A stretch of 42,500 nucleotides of DNA from Rhodospirillaceae bacterium (GCA_020638595.1 JACKIG010000025.1:1-42500), one strand, 5' to 3'; shown: positions 16,855-25,285, counted from the stretch's first letter. Notes: generated from the letters alone by a model not told the origin. A program made the numbers and translations.

Positions 16855-17190
16855 CAGCACGTCCTTCTGGTGCAAGGCGTGGCGCAAAGGGGCGCGCGGA
16901 ACAGGAAAGTCCCCTGTTTATGCGCCGGCTATGGGTCCGGTAAAGCCCGAACTGGCCTCCCCAAGCTGCCCGCGGCGGGGCGGGCATGCATTGATCTGCC
17001 CCATCTTCGCTGCCCGGATCGCCGGGGACCGGGGCAGGGGGGCGCGGCTGCCCGACGCATCCGGACGGCCGCCCACCGTCCCGGAGAGGGTCGCGGCGGC
17101 GAGGCAGGTCGCCGGTCAATCGCCCAAGAATACCCGTAAAGTGTATTAATAGTGCGCCTTGCGGCCCCCCACTGCGTGTAATATCCTCAT
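16855..17190. other. 336-bp divergent gap between bioB and the histidine kinase
   Basis: No gene is visible. Near bioB there is a six-bp inverted repeat, AACAGG-aaagtcc-CCTGTT (within 16910-16930), and on the minus strand a weak TTTACC-16-CATAAA pair that could be the bioB promoter. At the other end TAATAT (17179-17184) lies six bases before the kinase ATG. I find no BirA or BioR site. Confidence 0.4.
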
Positions 17191-19068
17191 ATGTCTCTTA
17201 ACGTGAGTATCGGTTGCTATGCTGCCGAGGGCGCAGGATTGCGGATAGGGTTCATCTACCTCGTTTTCGGTATTGCGTGGATTGTCCTCACCGACCGGAT
17301 CCCAATTCCGCTCGACCGCGCTGCCGATTTCCAGACAGCGAAGGGCGTGCTGTTCGTCATCATCTCCGGTGGCCTGATCTACTTCCTCAGCCTGTGGGAG
17401 GGCCGTTGGCGCCGGCGGGCCGAGGCGTCCGAGCGGCGGGCGGAGCGGCGGGAAGCCTTGGCCACAAGAGCGGTGGGCTCGTATGTGTGGGAGTGGGACT
17501 GCCGCACCGACGACGTCTACATCGCCGAGAGCCTGAAGCGGCTGATCGGCTTCGGCCCGGAATTTCCCAACCGGGTGTCCGAGTGGATGGCAAGAATACA
17601 TCCGGACGACCTGCCGCGCCTGCAGACCAGCCTGGAAGATGCGCAGGCCGGGCGAACGGACCAGCATCAGACCATCTATCGTATCCGGCACGCCGATGGC
17701 CACTGGGTCTGGATCCGGACCTTCGGAACGGTCCAACGCGACGCGTCCGGCCGGATCCTCCAGATGACGGGGATAGACCTGGACATCACCGAGCAGCGGC
17801 AGGCCGAAGCCCGGCTGCAGGACAGCGAGGAGATGTACCGGACGCTGTTCGAGGGATCGCCGGACGCGGTGATCGTGATCGATCCGGACACGACGCTGCC
17901 GCTCGCTTTCAACCGGCGCGCCTGCGAGCAGCTGGGCTACACGGCGGAGGAACTGCCGACCCTCCGTCTTGTCGATTATGTCGCAGACCGTTCGGACGAG
18001 CAGCTGAGGGTGCGCATCGCCAACACCCTCACCCATGCCGATGCGGATTTCGAGACGCGCCTCAGGTGCAAGAACGGTGAGATCCGGGATGTCCGCGAGC
18101 TGATCAGTGTGATGACGCTCGGCGGCAGAACCGTCCTCCTATGCGTGGCGCAGGACATCACCGATCGCAAGCGGTACGAAGCCAGCCTGCTGGAGCAGCG
18201 CCAGCGCATCGAAGCCCAGGCCGAATTCCTCGCCCAGGCCCGCGAAGAAGCCGACAGGGCGCGCATCGCCGCAGAGACGGCCAACGCGGCGAAGTCGCAG
18301 TTCCTGGCCGTCATGAGCCACGAACTGCGCACGCCGCTGAACTCCATCATCGGGTTCTCGGAGATCATCAAGGATCGGGTGCTGGGCCCTGAGCGGCACG
18401 ATACCTATGGCGAATACGCCGGCCTGATCCATGAGAGCGGCCATCACCTGCTGACCCTGATCAACGACATCCTGGACCTGTCGCGGATCGAGTCCGGCAA
18501 GGTACAGCTGCATTTCGGTGCGGCCGACCTGCGGTCGGTGATCGACGACTGCCAGCGGCTTCTCTCGGACCAGCTCGTCCGCAACGGGTTGCGGATCGCC
18601 GTGACCCTGCCGGACCGTCTGCCCACGCTGCACGCCGACGAGCGGGCAATCAAGCAATGCCTGGTCAACCTGCTGACCAATGCCATCAAGTTCACCGGCC
18701 CGGGCGGCGAAATCCGCGTGTCCGCGCGCGAGGTGGAGCCGGAAGCGCTGGAGATCGCCGTCAGCGATACAGGCTGCGGCATTCCGGCGGAAGCGCTGGA
18801 GCGGATCATGCGGCCGTTCGAGCAGGCGGACAACGCCTATGCCAGGTCGTCCGGCGGCAGCGGCATCGGGCTTGCCGTGGTCAAGTCGCTTGTCGACCTG
18901 CACAACGGCGCAGTCACCATCGACAGCATCGTCGATGTCGGCACGACGGTGCGGCTGTGCCTGCCGCTGAAGCGGGGGGACGGGGCGGTTCCGGCTGGCG
19001 ACGGCCCGGCGGCCGATGCCGCCGTCTTCCGGAAGCTGTCGGCCGAAATGGCCGAATGCGGCGAATAG
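17191..19068 (+). CDS. PAS-domain sensor histidine kinase, membrane-anchored, orphan
   Basis: The 625-residue protein starts with two transmembrane helices (about 18-34 and 50-68) separated by a short loop, so little of it is outside the membrane. Two PAS domains follow: one ending in GIDLDITEQRQAEARL (about 93-208) and one ending in CVAQDITDRKRYEASL (about 213-333). A coiled coil leads to the HisKA domain with the phosphate-accepting H377 in VMSHELRTPLNSIIGFSE. The ATP-binding domain has the N box NLLTNAIKF (493-501), G1 DTGCGI and G2 GSGIGL (556-561). All catalytic motifs are intact. No response regulator or HPt gene is nearby, so its partner is unknown. The ATG has no Shine-Dalgarno site and a TAATAT sequence six bases before it, which suggests a leaderless message. 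Confidence 0.92.
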   Translation: MSLNVSIGCYAAEGAGLRIGFIYLVFGIAWIVLTDRIPIPLDRAADFQTAKGVLFVIISGGLIYFLSLWEGRWRRRAEASERRAERREALATRAVGSYVWEWDCRTDDVYIAESLKRLIGFGPEFPNRVSEWMARIHPDDLPRLQTSLEDAQAGRTDQHQTIYRIRHADGHWVWIRTFGTVQRDASGRILQMTGIDLDITEQRQAEARLQDSEEMYRTLFEGSPDAVIVIDPDTTLPLAFNRRACEQLGYTAEELPTLRLVDYVADRSDEQLRVRIANTLTHADADFETRLRCKNGEIRDVRELISVMTLGGRTVLLCVAQDITDRKRYEASLLEQRQRIEAQAEFLAQAREEADRARIAAETANAAKSQFLAVMSHELRTPLNSIIGFSEIIKDRVLGPERHDTYGEYAGLIHESGHHLLTLINDILDLSRIESGKVQLHFGAADLRSVIDDCQRLLSDQLVRNGLRIAVTLPDRLPTLHADERAIKQCLVNLLTNAIKFTGPGGEIRVSAREVEPEALEIAVSDTGCGIPAEALERIMRPFEQADNAYARSSGGSGIGLAVVKSLVDLHNGAVTIDSIVDVGTTVRLCLPLKRGDGAVPAGDGPAADAAVFRKLSAEMAECGE

Positions 19069-19098
19069 GCCCGCCCCCGAGCAGATCCGGGGCCGGGC
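19069..19098. terminator. Hairpin between convergent kinase and dehydrogenase genes
   Basis: A ten-bp stem with one C-C mismatch (GCCCG and CCCCG against CGGGG and CGGGC) and an eight-base loop begins directly after the kinase stop codon. It has no T run. Being symmetrical, it may act for both converging genes. Confidence 0.45.
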
Positions 19099-19111
19099 AG
19101 GTTTCCGGCGC

Positions 19112-20647
19112 TCAGGCTTCGGGCGTGCGCAACGATGCCCCAAGCGCGGCCCGGCGGCTGAGCCATGGACTGGGCCGGTAGCGGGGGTCGCCGGTCATGT
19201 CGTGCAGCGTGCGCAGGATCGCGTGGATCACAAGCCCGCCCAGCCTGTCGCCAAGGGCCAGCGGCCCCTCCGGATAGCCGAGCCCGAGCGTGACCGCCGC
19301 GTCGATGTCGTCGGGGGCGGCGATGCGCTGCTGGGCGATTTCGCAGGCGATGTTGACGATGGTGGCGACCACGCGCTGGGCGATGAAGCCGGTGCTGTCG
19401 CGGATGACCGTGACCTTGCCGCCGGCGCCGGCGAACAGGGCATGCGCCGCTGCGCGATAGCGGTCGGCCGTCACGATGGTCGCCATCAGCGTGCGGCGCC
19501 CGGCGAGGTCGAACAGGGTGTCGACGGCCATGGTCCGCTCGGCGTCCAGGCCCTGTTCGATCGCCGTGGTCGTCGCATCCGCGCCCAGCGGCGTGACGAG
19601 GCAGAGGCTGTCGCGGTGCGGCTCGGCACCGTCGTCGATCTCGGCACCGACGCCGGCCAGCAGGTCGATGACGGGCGCCCGGCGGGCCGCATCGGCGGCG
19701 CTGACCCAGACCGGCGGCCGGTCGGGCAGCGTCGGCGGCACGGGCTCCGGCGGCTGCTCCTGCCGGCCATCGGGATAGCGGTAGAACCCCTCGCCGGACT
19801 TGCGGCCGTAGAGACCGGCCGCCACGCGCAGGCGCGGCAGCGGCGTCGGGCGGAACCGCGGCTCCTGATAGAACTGCGCATAGATCAGGTCGAGGATGGG
19901 TGCGGAGACATCGAGGCCGGTGAGATCGAACAGTTCGAACGGCCCCATGCGGAAGCCTGCGGCTTCGCGCATCACCCGGTCGACGTCGTGCGGGGTGGCC
20001 ACGCCTTCCTGGACGATGCGCAGGCCCTCGGTGATCAGCCCGCGCCCGGCATGGTTGACCAGGAAGCCCGGGGAGTCCGCCACGCGCACCGGGCGGTGGC
20101 CGAAGCGCCCGGCCAGCCGGACCAGTGCCTCCGTCGTCTCCGGGGCCGTGCGCAGGCCGCCGACGACCTCCACCACCCGCATCAGCGGCACGGGGTTGAA
20201 GAAATGCATCCCCGCCACCCGGGCCGGCAGCCGGCAGGCCGCGGCAATGGCGGTGATGGACAGTGACGATGTGTTGCTGGCGATCAGGCAGTCGTCCGCC
20301 ACGATCGCTTCCAGCGCGCGCATCAGCGTCTGCTTGGCGTCCAGGTCTTCGACGATCGCCTCGATGACCACGTGGCAGGGGGCAAGGTCCGACAGCGTAT
20401 CCGTCACCGTTACGCGGCTGCGGATATGGGCGGCGTCCTGCGCGGTGATCCTGCCCTTGGCGGCGGCACGGTCGACCATCGTGGCGATGGTCTTCAGCGC
20501 GCTGCCGACGGCCTCGAGACTGACGTCGTAGAGGCGCACGGCGAACCCCGCCTCGGCCGCCACCTGCGCGATGCCGCGGCCCATCGCCCCGGCACCGACG
20601 ATGCCGATCGCCAGGTCGTCGCGATCGATATTCGCTTCGGCGGTCAT
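19112..20647 (-). CDS. 3-hydroxyacyl-CoA dehydrogenase (PaaH-like, two C-terminal domains)
   Basis: The 511-residue enzyme would oxidise 3-hydroxyacyl-CoA to 3-oxoacyl-CoA with NAD in fatty acid or aromatic acid breakdown. The NAD loop is GIVGAGAMGRGIAQ (GxGxxG at 18-23). The catalytic pair is H148 (GMHFFNPVPLM) and E160 (VVEVV), with the SNTSSLS segment before it. After the first 3HCDH domain (SPGFLVNHAGRGLI, about 200-280) comes a second copy (DSTGFIAQRVVATIVNIACE, about 400-490), the layout of PaaH-type enzymes of about 500 residues. I used the ATG at 20647; a GTG at 20677 is also open. It follows the crotonase-fold gene by 14 bases and is probably co-transcribed with it. Confidence 0.9.
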   Translation of the reverse strand: MTAEANIDRDDLAIGIVGAGAMGRGIAQVAAEAGFAVRLYDVSLEAVGSALKTIATMVDRAAAKGRITAQDAAHIRSRVTVTDTLSDLAPCHVVIEAIVEDLDAKQTLMRALEAIVADDCLIASNTSSLSITAIAAACRLPARVAGMHFFNPVPLMRVVEVVGGLRTAPETTEALVRLAGRFGHRPVRVADSPGFLVNHAGRGLITEGLRIVQEGVATPHDVDRVMREAAGFRMGPFELFDLTGLDVSAPILDLIYAQFYQEPRFRPTPLPRLRVAAGLYGRKSGEGFYRYPDGRQEQPPEPVPPTLPDRPPVWVSAADAARRAPVIDLLAGVGAEIDDGAEPHRDSLCLVTPLGADATTTAIEQGLDAERTMAVDTLFDLAGRRTLMATIVTADRYRAAAHALFAGAGGKVTVIRDSTGFIAQRVVATIVNIACEIAQQRIAAPDDIDAAVTLGLGYPEGPLALGDRLGGLVIHAILRTLHDMTGDPRYRPSPWLSRRAALGASLRTPEA

Positions 20648-20661
20648 CGCGGCGGTGTCCG

Positions 20662-21471
20662 TCAGCGGCCTTCCCACACCGGCGGTCGCTTGGCGATGAA
20701 GGCGTCGATGCCCTCCGCGGCGTCGCGGGCCATCATGTTGCGGGTCATCACCTCGCTGGCATAGGTGTAGGCGTCTTCCAGCCCCAGTTCCGCCTGCTGG
20801 TAGAAGGCTTCCTTGCCGATGGACAGGATCAGCGGCGACTTGCCCGCAATCTGCCTGGCCAGCGCGCCGACCGCGTCATCCAGCTGTCCTTCCGGCGCCA
20901 GGCGGTTGACCAGCCCGATCTCGTACGCCCGTTGGGCGGATATGAAGTCGCCGGTCAGCAGCATCTCCATCGCCGATTTGCGGCCGACGGCCCGGGAGAG
21001 CGCCACCATGGGCGTGGAGCAGAACAGGCCGATATTGACCCCCGGCGTGGCGAAGCGTGCATCGTCGGCCGCCACGGCCAGGTCGCAACTGGCCACCAGC
21101 TGGCAGCCGGCGGCCGTGGCGATGCCGTGGACGCGGGCGATCACCGGCTGCGGCAGCTTGACGATGCTGGTCATCATCAGCGCGCATTGGCGGAACGTCG
21201 CCTCGTAGGCTTCGCGCGACGGGTCCGACCGCAGCTCCTTCAGGTCGTGGCCGGCGCAGAAGGCCGGCCCGGCCGCCGCCAGCACCACCACCTTGACCGA
21301 TGCATCGTGACGGACCTCGTCCAGCCGGGCCTGCAGGTCGCCCATCAGCGCCCGCGACAAGGCGTTGCGTGCCTGTGGGCGGTTCAGCGTCAGGGTTGTG
21401 ATGCCGTCGGCGTCGTGGCGCAGCACCAGGGAGTCTGCGGCATCGGGTGCCGCGGCGGGGCTGGCGATCAT
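20662..21471 (-). CDS. Crotonase-fold protein, ECHDC3-like, lacking both catalytic glutamates
   Basis: The 269-residue protein has the enoyl-CoA hydratase/isomerase fold: TLNRPQARNALS near the N-terminus, the oxyanion-hole segment FCAGHDLKEL (71-80) and GIATAAGCQLVASCDLAVA (116-134). In true hydratases two glutamates are needed, in GGCE and PE. Here they are Q124 (AGCQ) and G144 (ATPGVNIG). The ATPGVNIGLFCSTPMVALSRAVG segment matches the ECHDC3 subgroup, whose reaction is not settled. CoA-ester binding is likely; hydration of enoyl-CoA is doubtful. The ribosome site GAGGGA precedes the ATG. The 3-hydroxyacyl-CoA dehydrogenase gene follows after 14 bases. Confidence 0.88.
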   Translation of the reverse strand: MIASPAAAPDAADSLVLRHDADGITTLTLNRPQARNALSRALMGDLQARLDEVRHDASVKVVVLAAAGPAFCAGHDLKELRSDPSREAYEATFRQCALMMTSIVKLPQPVIARVHGIATAAGCQLVASCDLAVAADDARFATPGVNIGLFCSTPMVALSRAVGRKSAMEMLLTGDFISAQRAYEIGLVNRLAPEGQLDDAVGALARQIAGKSPLILSIGKEAFYQQAELGLEDAYTYASEVMTRNMMARDAAEGIDAFIAKRPPVWEGR

Positions 21472-21606
21472 GGCGGGTCCCTCTTGTTCTCATGCGTCCG
21501 CTGTGTTTGCCGGATACTCTAGCGCGCCTGGGCGCCAAACCCCAGCAAAGCCAACCTTGAGGGGCGGCATCGCCTGGCCCATGCTGTACCCGGCGGGGAG
21601 GGGACG

Positions 21607-22071
21607 ATGATCGAGAAGGATGAGTTCGAAGCGATCGTGCGCGATCAGGTGCCGCTGGTCGGCGGCTTCGGCATCAGCGTGGTGGCCATCGGCGAGGGAA
21701 GCATGGTGCTGACCATGCCCTACCGCGACGACTTCGTGCGCCCCGGCGGCACGGTCATGGGGCCGGCGCTGTTCGGTCTGGCCGACGTCGCGCTGTACGG
21801 GGCGGTCATGAGCGCCATCGGCCGGGTCGAACTGGCGGTGACGACCAGTATCACCATCAACTTCCTGCGCCGGCCGCGCCCCGGCCCGATCCGCGCGGAA
21901 GCCCGGCTGTTGAAGCTGGGCAGGCGCCTGGCCTATGGCGAGGTATCGCTCTTTTCCGTCGACGACGACCTGGACGGCCCCGTCGCCCATGTCACGGGTA
22001 CCTATTCGATCCCGCCGGACGCCGGGCGCGGTCCGGCCGGCAGGATTGCCCCGGGCGATGCGGTATTATGA
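21607..22071 (+). CDS. PaaI-type hotdog thioesterase
   Basis: The 154-residue protein has the hotdog fold of the PaaI/YdiI thioesterases, which cleave small or aryl acyl-CoA esters in the cytoplasm. The active-site helix is PGGTVMGPALFGLADVALYGAV (about 46-67), with D60 in the usual acidic position, and the second strand pair includes TTSITINFLRRPRPGPIRAEARLLKLGRR in the standard order. The strong ribosome site GGAGGGGACG precedes the ATG. It is divergent from the crotonase-fold gene (135 bases between), consistent with acyl-CoA housekeeping. The substrate is unknown. Confidence 0.85.
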   Translation: MIEKDEFEAIVRDQVPLVGGFGISVVAIGEGSMVLTMPYRDDFVRPGGTVMGPALFGLADVALYGAVMSAIGRVELAVTTSITINFLRRPRPGPIRAEARLLKLGRRLAYGEVSLFSVDDDLDGPVAHVTGTYSIPPDAGRGPAGRIAPGDAVL

Positions 22072-22079
22072 TACCGCAT
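22058..22079 (+). terminator. Stem-loop over the thioesterase stop codon
   Basis: ATGCGGTAT-TATG-ATACCGCAT is a perfect nine-bp stem with a four-base loop that includes the stop codon. A run of five T follows 14 bases later (CTGTTTTTCTG). It is a plausible terminator separating this gene from rplM. Confidence 0.5.
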
Positions 22080-22109
22080 AACTAAGCGGCTGTTTTTCTG
22101 ACGTTTTCG

Positions 22110-22138
22110 TTGACAGCGGTGTGCATCGCGGCTACACA
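22110..22138 (+). promoter_or_regulatory. Predicted promoter of rplM-rpsI
   Basis: A perfect TTGACA (22110-22115) is followed after 17 bases by TACACA (22133-22138). The rplM start is 60 bases further on, leaving a leader of about 53 bases that contains the hairpin described next. Confidence 0.6.
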
Positions 22139-22153
22139 CCCCGATCTTTCGAT

Positions 22154-22188
22154 GCCGCGCGGCGTTGGTCCGCGCGGCTGTTTGTCTT
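22154..22188 (+). promoter_or_regulatory. Terminator-like hairpin in the rplM leader
   Basis: GCCGCGCGG (22154-22162) pairs perfectly with CCGCGCGGC (22170-22178) around the loop CGTTGGT, and is followed at once by TGTTTGTCTT. This looks like an intrinsic terminator placed between the promoter and the rplM ATG at 22199, so it may act as an attenuator or as a binding site for L13. The ribosome site GAGGT lies just after it. Confidence 0.45.
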
Positions 22189-22198
22189 GAGGTCACAC

Positions 22199-22657
22199 AT
22201 GCGAACCTATTCCGCCAAGCCGGCAGAGGTCGAGCGCAAGTGGTACGTGGTCGATGCGGACGGGGTCATCCTCGGCCGCCTGGCCTGCGAGATCGCCCGG
22301 CGCCTGCGCGGCAAGCACAAGCCGATCTTCACGCCACATGTCGATTGCGGCGACCACATCATCGTCGTCAATGCGGAGAAGGTGAAGCTGACCGGTCACA
22401 AGCGCGACCACGACATCTTCTATTGGCACACCGGCTATCCCGGCGGGATCAAGGGCCGATCGAAGGGCCAGATCCTGTCCGGCCGCTTTCCGGGGCGGGT
22501 GCTGGAGAAGGCGGTGGAGCGCATGGTTCCCAGGGGGCCGCTGGGCCGCCAGGTCATGCGCAAGCTGAAGATCTATGCGGGTCCCGACCATCCCCACGCG
22601 GCGCAGCAGCCCGAAGTGCTGGACTTCGCCGCCATGAACCCGAAGAACAAGAGGTAG
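22199..22657 (+). CDS. rplM: 50S ribosomal protein L13
   Basis: The 152-residue protein is L13, an early-assembly protein of the large subunit. Signatures are KWYVVDADGVILGRLA, GKHKPIFTPHVDCGD, VVNAEKVKLTG and the C-terminal RMVPRGPLGRQVMRKLKIYAG. Length is normal. The ATG at 22199 is preceded by GAGGT. The gene is followed by rpsI after seven bases, the usual pair, under the promoter at 22110. Confidence 0.98.
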   Translation: MRTYSAKPAEVERKWYVVDADGVILGRLACEIARRLRGKHKPIFTPHVDCGDHIIVVNAEKVKLTGHKRDHDIFYWHTGYPGGIKGRSKGQILSGRFPGRVLEKAVERMVPRGPLGRQVMRKLKIYAGPDHPHAAQQPEVLDFAAMNPKNKR

Positions 22658-22664
22658 CCGGCCG

Positions 22665-23147
22665 ATGTCGGAGACACAGACGACGCTGACCGACCTGAAG
22701 GACCTGGCCGGCCTGTCACCGGAGGCCGAGGCCGAGGCGGTGCAGCCGCGCATCGACGCCCAGGGTCGCGCCTATGCCACCGGACGCCGCAAGGATTCGA
22801 TTGCCCGTGTGTGGATCAAGCCGGGCGGCGGCCGCATCACCGTCAACGGCAAGGATCAGACGATCTATTTTGCCCGCCCGGTGCTGCGCATGCTGATCAC
22901 CCAGCCCTTCCTGGTGACGCAGCGGGCGAACCAGTTCGATGTGGTCTGCACGGTGAAGGGCGGCGGCCTTTCCGGCCAGGCCGGTGCGCTGCGCCACGGC
23001 ATCAGCCGTGCGCTCACGGCCTATGAGCCGGAGCTGCGGTCGCGCCTGAAGAGCGTCGGCTTCCTGACGCGCGACAGCCGCCGGGTGGAGCGCAAGAAGT
23101 ACGGCAAGGCCAAGGCCCGCCGCAGCTTCCAGTTCTCCAAGCGCTGA
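22665..23147 (+). CDS. rpsI: 30S ribosomal protein S9
   Basis: The 160-residue protein is S9, with ATGRRKDSIARVWIKPG, the GGGLSGQAGALRHGISRAL block and the C-terminal RKKYGKAKARRSFQFSKR, whose tail reaches the P-site tRNA. The first 34 residues are an acidic extension, common in alphaproteobacterial S9 and absent from the E. coli protein. It follows rplM closely and ends before a strong terminator. Confidence 0.98.
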   Translation: MSETQTTLTDLKDLAGLSPEAEAEAVQPRIDAQGRAYATGRRKDSIARVWIKPGGGRITVNGKDQTIYFARPVLRMLITQPFLVTQRANQFDVVCTVKGGGLSGQAGALRHGISRALTAYEPELRSRLKSVGFLTRDSRRVERKKYGKAKARRSFQFSKR

Positions 23148-23174
23148 CGCCCCGCGGCCGATGGCCAGCGGCAA

Positions 23175-23208
23175 CAAGGGCGCCCGTTCGGGCGCCCTTG
23201 TCTTTTTT
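23175..23208 (+). terminator. Rho-independent terminator of rplM-rpsI
   Basis: CAAGGGCGCCC-GTTC-GGGCGCCCTTG is a perfect 11-bp stem with a four-base loop, followed by TCTTTTTT. This is the clearest intrinsic terminator in the window. Confidence 0.9.
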
Positions 23209-23255
23209 GCCCCCGGGGCTTTCGGCAGCGGATCTCGCGCTCAGCCTGGAACGGC

Positions 23256-23600
23256 CTATCGGCGCTTCGCCGGACGGCGGCCGTGGCCGCGGGGGGCCTG
23301 GGGCCAGTCGACGTAGTCGGGCGGGCGGCGGCGGACCCAGGCGATGAAGCGCCGCATGTCCGGGTGGGCGCGGATGGCTTCGGGCGTGCTGAAGCGGGCG
23401 GCGAGTTCGGCTTCGGTGAACAGGCGATGCACCATGCGGTGGCAGACGACGTGCACGGTCGCCGCATCGTTCGGTCCATTGCGGCTGCGCGGGACCCAGT
23501 GATGGCGGTCGACGCTGGGGCCGGCGACCAGCGGGCGGTCGCAGATCGGGCAGCGGCTGCCCGCCGGGTTCGTCTGTGGGTGGTCGCCCGCTTCGGTCAT
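23256..23600 (-). CDS. Small HNH-endonuclease-like zinc protein
   Basis: The 114-residue protein has CPIC at 17-20, DRHHWVPRS at 31-39 and VHVVCHRMVH at 49-58. This is the order of an HNH fold held by a zinc ion: CxxC, then the catalytic-type His in an H-H/W-x-P setting, then C-x4-H. Such proteins may be nucleases, but small single-domain members often have unknown roles. The C-terminal 50 residues contain FIAWVRRRPPDYVDWPQAP and end in a basic tail. The start is the ATG at 23600 with GGGATGGAA upstream. It is convergent to rpsI and divergent from the DegP gene. There is no partner methylase or other defence gene. Confidence 0.7.
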   Translation of the reverse strand: MTEAGDHPQTNPAGSRCPICDRPLVAGPSVDRHHWVPRSRNGPNDAATVHVVCHRMVHRLFTEAELAARFSTPEAIRAHPDMRRFIAWVRRRPPDYVDWPQAPRGHGRRPAKRR

Positions 23601-23737
23601 CGTTCCATCCCGCCCCGCCCAAGATGAACAAAGCTTCATCTTCCCGAAAGGCCCCCATCAGGTCGCCCCCCCAAATCTGGGCCGAGCGGTACGTGTCCGC
23701 GTGGGCGCACCCGCATAGCGGATGACGGAGGGTATCC

Positions 23738-25285
23738 ATGACACAAGACCAGAGGGCGGCAACGACCGGTCCCAAAGGCATGACGGGCAAGGCCAGGCGG
23801 CGGTTGACGGCGGCACTGCTGGCGACGACGGCGCTGGCCGGGGCGTTCGTCGTCGCGTCGCCGTGGTCGCATCACCCGGCCTGGGCGGAGCGTACGGCGA
23901 CGGAGGCCGTTGCGACGCCGGCGCCGGCCCTGCTGCCCGGCAGCTTCGCCCAGATCGTGGAGGGGGCGATGCCGGCGGTGGTGAACGTCTCGGTGACGCA
24001 CGATGCCCCGCAGATGGTGACTCAGCAGTGGCCGGGGCCGGACCTGCGCGGCACGCCGTTCGACGACCTGTTGCGCCGCTTCCACCAGGGGATGCCCGAA
24101 GGTCCGCAGCAGGGCCCGATGCAGGGTCTCGGGACCGGCTTCATCATCGACGCCGACGGCCTGATCGTGACCAACAACCATGTCGTCGACGGCGCCGACA
24201 AGGTGATGGTGACGCTGTCCGACGGTCAGGAGCTGCCGGCCACCGTGGTCGGCACCGATCCGCACACCGACCTGGCGCTGTTGCGCGTGGAGGCGGGGGA
24301 ACCGTTGCCCTTCGTCGCATTCGGCGATTCCGACGCCGCCCATGTGGGCGACTGGGTCGTCAGCATCGGCGATCCGTTCGGTCTGGGCGGGTCGGTGACG
24401 GCGGGCATCATTTCCGCGCGCAACCGCGACATCAACGCCGGCCCCTACGACGACTACCTTCAGATCGACGCCGCCATCAACCGCGGCAATTCCGGCGGCC
24501 CGACCTTCAACTTGAGCGGCGAGGTGATCGGCATCAACACGGCGATCTTCAGCCCGAACGGCGGCAGCGTCGGCATCGGCTTTGCCATTCCGTCCAACAT
24601 GGCACGCCCGATCCTGGAACAGCTGGCCGAAACCGGTGTCGTGACCCGCGGCTGGCTGGGCGTATCGGTCCAAGAGGTGACGCCGGATATCGCGGAGGCG
24701 CTGGGTCTGGACCAGCCGGCGGGTGCGCTTGTGTCCACGGTCTTCCCCGATGCGCCGGCCGCCGGTGTCCTGGAATCGGGCGACGTCGTGCTGTCGTTCA
24801 ATGGCCAGGACATCGGCAATGTCGACGACCTGCCGCGAATCGTGGCCCAGGCGTCGCCCGAGTCGACCGCGCAGATGCAGATCTGGCGGGACGGCGAGAC
24901 GGAGACCGTCGACGTGACCCTCGGCAAGCGGCCGGACACGACCTCGGTCGCGTCGATCGGCGAGCGTGCGCCGTCGGAGGACATGGGCCTGGGCCTGTCC
25001 GTCATGCCGCTGGATCCGGGGATCCGCGACCGGCTGGGCCTGTCGTCCGATGTGGAGGGTGCGCTGGTTGCCAAGGTCGTTCAGGGCAGCGCGGCCGAAC
25101 GGGCCGGTATCGCCGAAGGCGACGTGATCCTGCGGGTCGGCGACCAGGCGATCACCGATCATCGGCAGATCGCCGCAGCCATGGCGGACGCTGCGTCCGA
25201 TGGTCGCGCCAGCGTGCTTGTCCAGGTCCTGCGCCAGGGTCAGGAGCGGTTCGTCGCCCTGCCGCTGGACAGCGCAGCGGGCTGA
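23738..25285 (+). CDS. degP: DegP/HtrA-type (Do family) periplasmic serine protease
   Basis: The 515-residue protein has a signal peptide (hydrophobic segment about 23-41, likely cut after AWA at 48-50), then a trypsin-like protease domain with the triad H148 (VTNNHVV), D178 (HTDLALL) and S252 (GNSGGP). Two PDZ domains follow, one opening at RGWLGVSVQEV (about 297) and one at LGLSVMPLD (about 412). DegP enzymes degrade and hold misfolded envelope proteins. The loop after strand one is rich in Gln, Gly and Pro, as in other DegP proteins. GGAGG lies before the ATG. No two-component or sigma-E genes are adjacent. Whether it is DegP, DegQ or MucD in function cannot be told from sequence. Confidence 0.93.
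   Translation: MTQDQRAATTGPKGMTGKARRRLTAALLATTALAGAFVVASPWSHHPAWAERTATEAVATPAPALLPGSFAQIVEGAMPAVVNVSVTHDAPQMVTQQWPGPDLRGTPFDDLLRRFHQGMPEGPQQGPMQGLGTGFIIDADGLIVTNNHVVDGADKVMVTLSDGQELPATVVGTDPHTDLALLRVEAGEPLPFVAFGDSDAAHVGDWVVSIGDPFGLGGSVTAGIISARNRDINAGPYDDYLQIDAAINRGNSGGPTFNLSGEVIGINTAIFSPNGGSVGIGFAIPSNMARPILEQLAETGVVTRGWLGVSVQEVTPDIAEALGLDQPAGALVSTVFPDAPAAGVLESGDVVLSFNGQDIGNVDDLPRIVAQASPESTAQMQIWRDGETETVDVTLGKRPDTTSVASIGERAPSEDMGLGLSVMPLDPGIRDRLGLSSDVEGALVAKVVQGSAAERAGIAEGDVILRVGDQAITDHRQIAAAMADAASDGRASVLVQVLRQGQERFVALPLDSAAG

Noticed and set aside
16855..17190. A BioR or BirA operator before the biotin operon
   Set aside because: Neither the TTATMKATAA palindrome nor the BirA consensus is present in the gap; only an unspecific six-bp inverted repeat is seen.
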